A stretch of DNA of 64,000 nucleotides, from NCBI GenBank assembly GCA_022376465.1, contig JACDTU010000016.1:558001-622000 (forward strand), given 5' to 3'. The translations under genes and the position numbers were made by a program. This document shows, one piece after another, positions 32,401-43,400 of this stretch. Each line of letters begins with the position of its first letter. Positions within the stretch are counted from its first letter, which is position 1. The notes under the pieces are model-generated. The model searched no databases. It worked only from the letters and a program-made list of their open reading frames with translations, and was not told where the DNA came from. This DNA comes from Cubamyces lactineus (taxonomy: Eukaryota > Basidiomycota > Agaricomycetes > Polyporales > Polyporaceae).

Positions 32401-35103
32401 AGGCCATCCTCTGACTCCTCGATAACCCTCGTCAAGTCGACAATCGCAGTCTCGCTCGGGCGACGCTCTCGCGACGGTCGTGTAGGCGACTCGATAGTGG
32501 TACGTTTTCGAGTCTCCTCCTTGAACGACAGTGCCAAAGAGCTACCCTCGGTGCGAGTCATGGACGGCGACTCTGAAGGTGCCAAGGACGTCACCTCCGT
32601 CGTCACCGTGCGGATCGTGCCAAACTTGTTCTGGGTGCTACCCGTCGGGCTGCGCGGAGGGTCCAACAGGCTGGAGAACGCGGTCGACTCGGTCATGTTG
32701 CTAGAGGCCTGAGACTGCCTCATCGCAACAGGGATCTCCACCGATTCAGCAAGGGAGCCGATGATTGAGTCGCCCATGGAAGCACGGGTCGAGTCGGCAA
32801 TAGAGATGCGTTCCAAGACAGGACGAGCACGTAGCGGAGAACGTGGAGGGGGAGTGATGATAGGAGGGACTTCGTCTCTATCGACGCTGCTAGGTGCAGG
32901 AGTGCTAGGCTTGCTACCGAAGACGTCGTCATTGTTGACCGTCTTGCCGTCACTAGAGTCCTCGTTCGGGCTGTCGGAACGCACGGTAGGTAAGTGCTGA
33001 TGTGGGCTCCAGCGTTTCCTTCCCATGGGCGACCCAGGGCTGACCGGGGACGTTGACCTCTGCAACTGCGACATACTGAGGTTGGGAGTCGACGCAGCGG
33101 CACGGGCGTTCTGCCCGTAGGGACTTACCCCAGGACGCGAACCACCCTGGATGATCTTGGTGTGCGATTGTGGAGGAAACTCGGCCAGCTGGGATAGCGC
33201 GATGACGGTCTTCGCAACGCGCGCTAATGACTCGCCTGTGGCCTCAATAAGGTCATCACGGTGGAAGAGCTTGTCGGAGCTCAGCCCAACAGACGAACAG
33301 GCCGCAAGAAACTTTGTGACGTTTGAGGTGCGCACGAAGCCATCCTCACGGCGGTCGATCCGTGAGATAGTGTTCGGAAAGAGTTTGTTCAGACACCTGG
33401 AGAAATACCGGGCGCGGTGAGCATGTCGCACAACTCAGATAACGCGTCTATACGCACTGGCATAGCACGAAACCGTCCCGCAGCGCCTCGCCGAACAACC
33501 TCCTCTCCTTCTCTTCGCTGCCGGATGCCACGCCGTTACCCAGTCCAGCCACGTTGACCTGAGACGAACTAGCTATCGCCCCGCTCCTTCCCCATATCCG
33601 CTCGAGCCGCGCCAATGCCCGCAGCCGCACTTCGACCTCTTCCCAGTCCTTCGGATCCAAGCCGGATTTGCTGATCTGCGATGGCGGCTTCAGCATCTCC
33701 CTGCAAAGGAACGAAGTCGCGGATCGTATGAGCTCTCGGTGCTCAGGGTTAGCAGGCGAAGCGAGCGACGTGGTAGACGCGTTGTAAAGACGGTTCTGGC
33801 CATAGCTTGGCGAGTAGTTGCGTTGTGTAGGGGAGACGGCACGAGAGCGGGCCGGGGTGACGGGGGATGCTGCGCGAGAAGGCGACGGTGACGACGAGGG
33901 ATTGATCGGTCGAGCGTCCAAAGATGGTCGACGGGTGGTTGCAGAGGAAGGAGAGCCCAGGGGTAGGTGTGATGTCGAGGATGCTGCGGGGATGGCACGC
34001 TGCGTCGTGGGGGTGCGGGAAGGAGAACGGGTCTGTGTGGGGCTCGCTGCACGGGGCGTTGTGGGAGAAGTTGAAGGAGATCCGAGGCCTAGGGGAAGGT
34101 GGCTGGCACTCGCTGCAGCCCTTCTCGAGGAGCTCACACCGAGTCCTCGAGGCGACGGCGAGCTTGGGGGTGAGAGATCAGGTGATCTCGTTGCTTCCCT
34201 AGACCTACGCGTCGGGGTCTCTGGTGGTGGCGAGCGCGAAGCGAGCTCACGAGTGTGCGAAGGAGTGGAGGGCGACGTGGACAACGAGAGCGCAGGTGGC
34301 CGTGATCTGGGTGGTCGCTGCAGCTCACTGCTATCCCTAGGAGTGGGTGAGGATGTGCCATTGGAGCGTAAGTCCCGTCGAGGAGCCAAGGGGGTTGGAC
34401 CGCTGATATCCTTTGGACTTACTGCAGGCTGGGCGCTCGACCTTCGTGTACGGTCTCGAGGTGGTGACACGAGAGCAGCAACATTGGACGTCGAGCCGCT
34501 GGGTAGCGCGAAGGGTTGCGTGAACGAGGAAGGGATGGGCTGCGCGGACAAGTGTAACGCGGGGGAAGACATGGAGGCTTGCCGCAAGGAGGGCGTCAAG
34601 AAGCGGGTGTGGCCAGCAGCGCGAACTTTGTCCTTGCCCTTGCTCTTGTCCCGATCCTTCTCGCCCCGCGCACCTTGGATCTGTTCGCTGGCCAAAGGTG
34701 GGACAGCGGGGACGGGCGAAGGAGAAGTGGTATCTCTGCCAGGCCGGCGGAACGAAACCTTAGATAGCATCCTCGATCTGGCCTTGTCCTTCTCTTTGGG
34801 GCCATCGTCCTCGGAGGCCCTGCCCTTGCCCTTGCCCGCTCCATGGGAGAGCATGCCTGACTCGTCAACAGCGGCCGGAGATTTGGCCTTGGACTTGGTC
34901 GCGGTACGCAAACTCTGTTCCAAAGATGAGCGCAGGCGACTGAATGTCTTCGGTTGGGACTCCGGGGGGTGGGAGGACGATTGGAGCCGGGAAGAAGATG
35001 CGGCCGCTGCGCTCAGCGGAGCAGCCGGATCGGCGTGCTTTTGGGAGGCCATCGGCAACGGCTTGGAAATCGATACGTTGAGCTTAGCCACAGCTGCCGC
35101 CAT
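29462..35103 (-). CDS. CDC15: Cdc15/Cdc7-type septation kinase with CH and C1 domains
   Basis: Seven exons (33458-35103, 31527-33396, 31245-31474, 30808-31193, 30590-30756, 30281-30521, 29462-30231) sum to 5,310 nt, 1,769 residues. Order of parts: a long Ser/Pro-rich disordered region, then a calponin-homology domain at about residues 535-640 (LFGEALRDGFVLCQCLNKLF, FLAACSSVGL). A second disordered stretch follows, then an STE-type kinase from about residue 1172: GRGQFGAVY loop, AVKRI lysine, VVHCDLKAANIL catalytic loop with Cys in place of Arg in HRD, DFGVS and MAPEV. A C1-type zinc finger comes next, matching H-x12-C-x2-C-x10-C-x2-C-x4-H-x2-C-x7-C, and then a Ser-rich tail. Yeast Cdc15 and fission-yeast Cdc7 carry the mitotic-exit/septation signal from the spindle pole. 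The CH domain suggests actin or microtubule contact. No TATA box was seen. Confidence 0.92.
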
Positions 35104-38100
35104 GTGAACAGGTTCGTCGCTGTCGTTGAGAAGGATGTTTCGCCGACACCGCTAACTACCGCGCGCACCGAAGGAGAAACAGGCCGTCAACGATGTGCCT
35201 AGGCGGGAGCGGGGTTACGGCAGACACTCACAAATAGCTGACGGGCAAGGGCGGACGCGGACTGTGAGGCAGTTCTGAAGTGAACGGAAACAGGTGAGCA
35301 TGGGAACGCGCGCCGAGTACGGGTGAGGGGTCTCGGGGAAGGGGAAGTGATTATCGTACCCAAAATGCCACGGATGTGTATTCTAGTATTGAGATAGGGA
35401 GGAGAAGACAAGCTCGGAAGGGAAGCGAGAGTCGCGAGTGGGGTAAGGACGAACCACCAGGTCAAGCATACAAGTCAGCGGATCCGGGGCCGCACTCCTG
35501 TTCGCACAGACTGAGACGCGGCGGGAGGATATAGCAGGCTGCTGCAGGCTTGGTGCTGGAAGGAAGAGCGTGTTCGTGAAGGGCCTGAGAGATCTTCAAA
35601 GCGAGAGAGTGAGGAAGATGACGACGGGGGAGGTCAAGCTCGGGAGACGCGCCATGCACACGGACGCGCGGAGATGGACGAAAAGAGGGGAAGACTAGAC
35701 CTCTGGGAAACGAGCAGAACGACGAGCAGGACGGGTTGGACGACGAGCGGGGAAAATGAGCGGGTCGCTGGTCGTCGTTAGCGGCCAAGGAGGGTGCAAC
35801 ACGGGCCCTCTGCGAAGCCCAGGCCGGCAAGCACTCCGTCCTGGGCGCCCGGATTTGCCGACCGATATAAGCCAAGCTGTTGACTGCCGCCGGACGCTTA
35901 CCAGTATCGCGCTCCACGGCCTAGCGCAGCTATCAGCCGCCTCGTCCCGTCGATTCGTATGGGAATGGTTTCGAATGCAGGCTATATGGCCAGGAGCGGT
36001 GCATTAGGAGCATACCTGGCCCATTTCAAGAATGGATCTAGCTAACAATGCAGACTAGCATCCCACCCGTCCTCGCCTCGCGGGGGCCACCATCCCGCCT
36101 TCCCCGCCATGCTATCTGAAACGGCTCCGACAATTCCTTGTCGTGGGCCACAGGAGTGCACATGTATGCGTGCGGCGCACATAGCGTGGCCCGGGACACG
36201 GGGCTTCACAAGCGGACGCCCCCGGAAGAACTGTGGGGCTATTGGCATTCGAACTCGCCTTATGCCCACAGGCACAATACAAACACAATGTACGTGGATT
36301 CGCGTCGTCCTGCGCCGTGCCCGTTCGCCCTGCTCATAGATGGCAACGTCCGAACCTATGACGTCCGTCTATGACGATGGGCAGTCCTCATGCCCTGCCT
36401 CGGCCACCCACCCGTCCGTCGGCCACGGTTTCCAACAGACGTCTCCCTCGCGCGCACGCCCTCCATGTCGCGACATCGACTGATCCATCATCTGCATCAC
36501 CCAGAGAAAACACGCGTCTCTGATTTGTCGTCGTCCATCGTCGATACGGATTCCGGAACGTCCACGGGTCGACCATGCTGAGCCACGGACTCGATCCGAC
36601 ACGTTCGAAGCCCCGCCTGTTCGTGCGATTCTGCCGAGGATGGCCTCTGTGGTATCTCGACGCTGTCCGACAAGCTTGGAAAGATTGCTCCCTCGCAGCG
36701 GTAAACGCGTCTTGACGCGTCCGTCCGTGGGAGTCTAACCATATGGAACGATCACGTGTGCTCCTGATCGAGGCCAGCGACCGCGTTAACGGGCGCACGC
36801 CACTGACGACAGCGCTGAGAGTCCTCAGTGTGGGGCTCGCGGTGTTATGACGGCCGGCGCGCAGCAAAGCCTGCAAACATACGGCCGCGCCTCCCAGCGG
36901 CGTGCAGTGCACGACAGCGCAGCTGCGAACGCCGCCACCGTCATCAAGCGAGGAACCCTCCTTGGGAAAGCACCGCGGCGGTCGTGGGCGCGCGCGAACG
37001 CGATGCAGCCGTAAGGGCGGGCTCCTCGGTCGCTCAAGCTAAATGGAGAGCGCGTCTGTCTGTCTATAGTCTCTCGACAATCAGCTGCAGCACGCAGTCT
37101 ATGAGTCAAAATACAAATACTCACGCAATGGTTGCAGCACTCATGCGCACGGAGGTGCATTGGTGAGAAAGGAGTATGGGAGGGGCGTCAAGGCACCCGC
37201 CGGCCTTCATGACGATCATGGGCATACATGAAGGCCGATAGGAGTTGCTCGATCTCCATTACATGCTAGGAACCTGTGCATGTTCAAAGTTCAGCTCCTT
37301 TACCATGTGTCTTTCAAGTCTTTTGGCTACTCACCTGCGAAAGGCGTTCCGCGCAACCTCATGCTGTGGCAGAGAAGCAGAGCGAGTCGCCGACGTGCTT
37401 GCTCTAAGTCGTCAACGAGCTCGCGAGGATTACGGCGCGGTGAGCGAACGCTCGCGCTTCTATATCCCACCGCGACTGTTCGGAGTCGAGATTTGCGTTC
37501 GTGCAACGCACACGAGGCGTCCCGGGGTCCGCACGAGGCAAATTGCGCTCCAACGGCCAGCCGGCTGCTGCTCGAGAATGGTCCAGGTGAGACACAGGGC
37601 CCAGTGAATGAATGCACTTATGTATATACTGTTCCCTGCCCCTAACAGGCGCTCTGAAACGGCGCGTTGCGCAGTGCGGCTACCGTCTCGAGGCACCTGA
37701 TAACGATATCGAGCAATGAACGTGCATGGTGGCGTGACGACGGTAAGCATGGTGCATGAAGTGGCAGGCACTTGCCTAGGAGCCTGAGCCATCAGGCTAT
37801 CGGCCTTGTGCCGTTCTCCATTTCAGGAGATTCGAACCTGCGGTCCTATCGAACTTCTTGCGTTCTTATGTGTCCGTTTCGCGGCGAGCGTCTGGTTCAG
37901 CGAGGGCCTTTGGCCCCCTATATCCCTAACGGCGTAAACCAGCATCTCCACTCGGACTCGGAACGATATTGACATTCCCGTAGAAGCTTAACGCCATACT
38001 GACACCATAGTCGCTGAGCCAGGGCACGGGATCCGTGGCTGAGTCGTCTCCCAAGGGGCCGCTCGTGGCGATCCTTGCTCAGGCAATGAACTACGGATTG

Positions 38101-38561
38101 TTGAGAGCAGGAATTGTGGGCTTGGGAAGGCACTAAAGTAAGTAGGCTCTGCCATTCATCCGAAGGCGACAGTGACATTTGCTTTGTTTTTGCGTTCAAG
38201 TTACTGTCAGCACAGACTCTGCCCTAATACTAGCGAGGGCGCTGCAAGGCTCTCTTCCTCCTTTGAGAGATTTTACGGTGGCGCTCCAGTGATAGGCACT
38301 CTGTCTGGAGGCTATCCGGTCCATAGGACCTGTGCGCCGATTGTAGTGTGAAGCTCCAATATAAACAAACTACACATCTCAAGTATCAGCACCTATAATC
38401 AACTCTTCACTCGGTGATTCCCGTCGCCGTCCTCTGTTCGATACAAATCACTGAATCCTTTCTCTGCCCATAGCCACCCGATAGCACTCGTGGTACTGAT
38501 TAGACGTCGTCAGTAAGGACGATTGAACAAAAGGCTAGAGAACGCCATGCTCACCATGCAT
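35104..38561. other. gene-poor region
   Basis: About 3.5 kb without a supported gene. The left part is the promoter/5' UTR of the kinase. Open frames up to about 174 codons (36388-36912 minus) have no family resemblance. A minus-strand GCAGGTTCGAATCTCCTG at about 37831-37848 resembles a tRNA T-arm but does not fold as a tRNA. Confidence 0.4.
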
Positions 38562-39014
38562 TCAGTCGCGAATAGCGAACGTCCCGAACGTCCCGCCCAG
38601 ACCAAAACACGTGTTGACCTTCGTAAGCTGGACGAACCCCCCACAGTCCACGTTACCGACGAGGACGTCAAACGGCAAGCCCTCGCCGCTGTTCTGAGAT
38701 ATCGCAGCGGACGTGAAGGAGAACGAGGGGTCGAGGCATTCGCCCGACGGGGCCGTCGACAGGTCAAAGCCCAGGCAGCTCGCACAACCTCCCTCCGCGC
38801 AAAGGATGAGCGTCGCAGGGAACTCCTGCTGCGTCGAGTCAGAGTGGAGCCCGCCCCGCAGCAGGGTCGCATTCGAGCGGGGGCCGTCGAGGATTGGATT
38901 GATGACGGGGAAGGACGCTCCGACGACGGTGGCCTTGGTCACCGAGGGTGCGGCGGGGCTTGCAACAGCCTGTCCGGCGACCGCGATGGCGAGAGCTACG
39001 AAGGAGTACTGCAT
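38562..39014 (-). CDS. small secreted cysteine-containing protein
   Basis: A single exon of 150 residues. The N-terminus (MQYSFVALAIAVAGQAVASP) is a clear signal peptide. The mature protein has six cysteines, clustered as C-x4-C-x2-C in the middle, one more about 14 residues on, and two near the end around VDCGGFVQLTKVNTC; these could make three disulphides. I do not recognise a family. Length, secretion and cysteine content fit the fungal 'small secreted protein' class, whose roles range from wall components to effectors, and no function should be assigned. A TATA box lies about 90 nt upstream. It has no close neighbours: the next genes are more than 1.4 kb away on either side. No intron is needed. 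Confidence 0.75.
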   Translation of the reverse strand: MQYSFVALAIAVAGQAVASPAAPSVTKATVVGASFPVINPILDGPRSNATLLRGGLHSDSTQQEFPATLILCAEGGCASCLGFDLSTAPSGECLDPSFSFTSAAISQNSGEGLPFDVLVGNVDCGGFVQLTKVNTCFGLGGTFGTFAIRD

Positions 39015-39100
39015 CTTGTTGGTAGTGTATGAGCAACTGTAGGAGTTGGGTCTGCTGGGGTTGCGACTGTGTCCTGGGGCTCAGCTGTTTCGTGAGTCGT

Positions 39101-39110
39101 CTTTTATACT
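39101..39110 (-). promoter_or_regulatory. TATA box of the small secreted protein gene
   Basis: AGTATAAAAG on the minus strand, 87-96 nt before the start; identical in sequence to that of GH18-C and nearly identical in spacing. Confidence 0.65.
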
Positions 39111-39254
39111 GCCCAAACGTCTCAGAGTACCAGTGCTCACCGATGTACTTTGTCAAAGCGACTTGTCCATCTCGGTGCGGTGTGCCGGCGTGTTGTAATG
39201 TTCCTCAAGGGGATTGAACTCCAGTCACAATAGGACTGAAACTAGCCAGATCTC

Positions 39255-39316
39255 AAACCCACGTCTGCGATATCTTACGTTGCACTGTAAGTCGCTCAAT
39301 TGCGCCACAAGATCAT
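39255..39316 (-). ncRNA. decayed tRNA-like (Pol III promoter-like) sequence
   Basis: On the minus strand TGGCGCAATTGAG matches the internal A box. A CTTAC/GTAAG hairpin sits where the anticodon arm should be, and GGGTTTGAGATC resembles the B box. The anticodon loop would have eight bases, and neither the T stem nor the acceptor stem pairs, so this is not a working tRNA. It may be a pseudogene or the head of a tRNA-derived SINE. Confidence 0.25.
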
Positions 39317-40463
39317 CATGGTGCTCCTTGGGCGCGGCTGATATGTGCCTGGATGACCTGGGGGACCCATGCATCCCAGTCGGCCCTTGCGAAGCCTGTG
39401 TCGAACATCGGATCGAGGCTCACCTTGACGAGATATCGGCCTATATCGACGATACCCTATTTCGGAGGCCAGAGACATCCATTTTCTCCTTGTCTTCCTC
39501 CATGATGGGCGTATGCGACTACGCTCATGTATGTCGTAGAAGGTCGTAAGCAGTAGCCGAATGAAGGGGCCGGGCGCGAGGTGTTCTTCAAGTTTCACTT
39601 GACCTTCCTTATCAGGAACTTCGGCACTTCCCGGCACTCCTCCAAGTCCTCATGAGGCGAAGCGCGCGCCGCCCGTTAGCTCACCAGAACCTCTGCAGAC
39701 CGACCGCGGCGCCTTCAGAAAGATTGGGAAGCTCGGGCTCTAGAATGGAGTGGAGAGAATATCCCAAGAAGCCGTCTTTTCGCTCGTTGAGCATTGTTTC
39801 ATGTCGCTCGCGAGCAAACTGTCCCACGCCCAACCCTTGCCGCCAAATCCGTACCCACGATTTTAGGGCCTAGGCACCGGGCAGCAATCCACAAACCGTC
39901 CATGAACGTTGTCAACTACTCAAGCGTTGTATAATTTGGAACGAATGGGGAGTTGGTGACTCCGCATCATACCCTTCCCTCGAGGAAACCCTAGAGCCCA
40001 CGCCTTCAAGACTCGCTGCGAGTGTGCTTGGCTATAGGCTGTTTTGCGCTCCGAACGACGCCGGACACGACGACCTTGTGTACGATATCATTGCCGTTAT
40101 ATGGGTTGAGCGCCGAAGGCCCCACGAGTTGAATACGAGCTTCCATTGAGTTAAAGACTACGTAGTTTAAACTGCGCTGCAAATACGCTCTATGGCCATG
40201 CGTCCACAACTTGACCGCGTCTACTATCCTACTTCTCATTGTGCTGCAAGTTGGTAAAGGGTCGTGCATAGATCCAGTATAATGAGATTACGAGGAGCGC
40301 GTGGTGGTCTCTTTGAGTCTACTTGAGCCTTTGCGGCCGCCCTTTTACTTGCCCTTCCTTAAAGAGAATTTCGGCACTCTCCGGCGGCGCTTGAAAACCG
40401 GGCCCCACTTACGCCACCGGGTCTTCGTGATCTTCTTCCCACGCTGCGTTGTCCTTAACCACC

Positions 40464-43400
40464 ATGTCCACCCGTTCCGCAGCGCGTCTCCGACAAACAC
40501 CACGAACAGACCACACCACGCAGGATGCCGGAGGGTCTGTTGTACAAGACGAGAAAGAGAACATCAAGACCAACGGAGTGTCCACTAATGGGGTTTCCAC
40601 GAGGTCTCGAGTGACAAGAAAAAACTCGAAGACATATTGCATATGCAAGAAACCTGACGACGGATCGCCGATGATCCATTGCGCGAGCTGCAAAGATTGG
40701 TACGTGGCGGTCCGTTTCGTGTAATGTACACGATCTCTGACTCTGTATACTGTCAGGTTCCATTTTCGGTGCGTTGAGCTGAGCGAGAAGGATGCCGAGG
40801 AAATCCGTAAGTGCAGCTACACTGTCCGCGTCATTGTGCGCACTAACCACGTGTGCACCAGAGCTTTACATATGTCCTTCATGCCACCAGAAGACTGGCG
40901 CCAGAACAATAAGTGAGTATCTCTCTGCTTCCAACCGTTCACCACATTCTCTTCGCGAGCCCTTCTCCGTAATGTATATGTCATGCTACGGTAGCTGTAG
41001 TACTATCTGCTCAACTTTGCAAGAAACTACGTCTGTGCGATCTGTGCTGGCCGTATGAGAGTACCAGAATGCTGCTGTAGCATGTTCGACTGTCTGGCAT
41101 AGCACCTGCTGCGGTAGCCGTCTAGCCACAGGCTTTCGCTTTCCTGTAAAGAGTGAATTCGCTGGACGGTCAGACGTACGTCAGTATGCCTCATGTGCAT
41201 GGATGCCATCCTGTCAAGGACCAGCCAGAAGCACCTCACAGCGAGTAGCGTAGTCAAATTTGCCGTTCTCGTTCATTCTTCATGCCATTGTTGGCAGAGA
41301 TGCTGACAGGTGGTGGCTTCATTGCAGAGGAATGGGAAGGACCAGAAGCGGTTAACGAGGTCCTCGACGACGACACGAGCTCGAAGAAGACCTCGAGCCC
41401 CAGCAGCAAGAGGAAGTCCACCAGAAAGCGTGTCGAGGTGAAGACAGAGGAACCAGAGTCCGACCCGTCTAGCGACGGGAGCGACGAGTATGATCCTGCA
41501 GCTGAAACAGGGCCAAAGGTACGTGCACGTTCGCATACTTCGTATTGGATGTCAAACTCAAACGACATATGCCAGCGTCGTACGCGTCGGCAGGCGTACA
41601 ATTCCGACGATGATTCGGTGTCTGGGACGTCGCATCGCGAGACAAGCCCCAAACGTCTCCGTCGCAGTAGTGTACCTCCCAAGGAACCGACTCCTGCCAA
41701 ACAGGCCTCGCCCGCATCTAGCATACAACCCAAGCGCAAGAAATCCACCTCGACACAGCCTCAGCCGCCGTCAAAACGTCCGCGATCTGAGTCTACGACT
41801 GGGGAGGACGCCATCCGGAAGTATTGTCTAGGGAAACTGCAGGAACTCTTCTGTCAGATCTTTACGCGGTACCCCTTCTTGCAGTCGCAGTCTGATGGCG
41901 AGAGCGGCGGGGAGCTGCAGCCTGACAAGAAGCCAGAGGAATTGACGGCGGAAGAGAAGGAATCTCTGGAGTCGAGGGCTAAGCAGTTCGGCACCGATCT
42001 GGAGCAATGCATGTTCGAGCTGTACTCAGAACCGGACAAGCAGGGCAAGCAGGTCGCCGTTGGGAAGTACAAGTGAGTCATCGCCGAAACCTCTTCTATC
42101 GAGTACGAGCTAACCGCTGATCACCACTGTAACAGAGAGCGATTCCGGATGCTTACCTTTAACTTGAGCAAAGCGGACCGTGTTGTGCTTCACATGCGTA
42201 TAGCGTCGTCTCGTATATCACCGAAAGAGCTGTCCACGATGTCCTCTACTGACCTAGCGAGCGAGGAAGAGAAGCAGTCGATCAAAAAGCTGGAGGAGGA
42301 GGCACTCGCGCATTCTATTCTGAAGAAGTCTACCGTACCTCGTGCGAAACTTACGCACAAGGGCTTGCAGGACATCGAGGATGTGACTGGTGCTGGGCAG
42401 CGTGAGGCTGAGCGCGAGCGCGAAGAGGAAGAAGAGGAGCGGATTGAGAGAGAGCGTCTCGCCCGTCTTCGCCAGCAGGCGCAGCGTGCCCAGTCTCAGG
42501 GCTCTGCCCCGCCTGAGTCGCCCGTCGTCCCCCAGACCCCGACGTGGGGCGGGCCGCCCCCAGTCCCGTCGCATGCCGTTGCTGCATCAGCGGCCGACTC
42601 GGCGTCGCCGACTTCTGCTGTACCTATCGGTCGCCCGCTCTTCGTGCCGTCTGCGTCTGACTTTGCCATACCGGGTTCGTTGGAGAACGAGTTGAACCTC
42701 GCGGATCTGATTAATATCGACGAGGAGCCCTCGGGCGAGGTTGCGATGACCCCCGTCGATGCTATTCCTACGCCGTTTGGAGAGACGCCGCCGCTCTTGT
42801 CGGAATCCCACTCTGACCAGACGAATCAAACTACCCCTTCACCTATCACGCCGTCCGCTACTGGCATATCGCCCTTCGCTGCCAAGGGCTCCCAACCCGA
42901 CACCCCGTCCCGTCCCTCGTTCGACCTCAACGCTCTATGGACACCCGCGCCTTCGTCTTCGGATGTGCCTATGGAGGTCGAGCCCGAGTCCGAGCCACAG
43001 GATGCCCCCGTACCCATGTCAGTGGAGCAAGCTGTCGACACAGACTTTGCTGCGGAGGCGGAGGACCAGGACTTCGACATGTTCTTGAACACCAACGATC
43101 AAGAAGCGACAGAACAGTCTCAACCGACCGAAACTACCGAGCCCACCGAACCTACGCCAGAGGTCAAAGAGCTTTCCTTCGAAGACCGTCTACCTGTGTG
43201 GACCGGAATGGTGCGTATCTTCTACTATCTACCGAACTCAAACCGTATCTAATTTACCACCATGCAGCTGAGCATGCCTCTGGACTCCGCCATTCCTCAG
43301 GAAGTCGCGGTCATTGCCCGTCAGGCTGGCGGCCGAACACTGCCCACCGACTCGCCATTGTGGCAGGCCCTCTTCCCATCGAAGGAGCTGCGCATCGACG

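Larger units (their letters stand above)
39015..40463. other. intergenic with tRNA-like and repeated fragments
   Basis: Holds the promoter of the small secreted protein, a tRNA-like sequence near 39260-39315 and two diverged copies of a roughly 40-nt stretch (39597-39637 and 40346-40386). No complete gene is supported. Confidence 0.4.

Noticed and set aside
33818..35107. A 429-codon plus-strand frame opposite the kinase gene
   Set aside because: It is the antisense shadow of the Ser/Pro-rich first exon of CDC15; arginine- and glycine-rich with no recognisable family.
37831..37848. GCAGGTTCGAATCTCCTG on the minus strand, like a tRNA T-arm
   Set aside because: The flanking bases do not form acceptor, D or anticodon stems, and no A box is found at the right distance.
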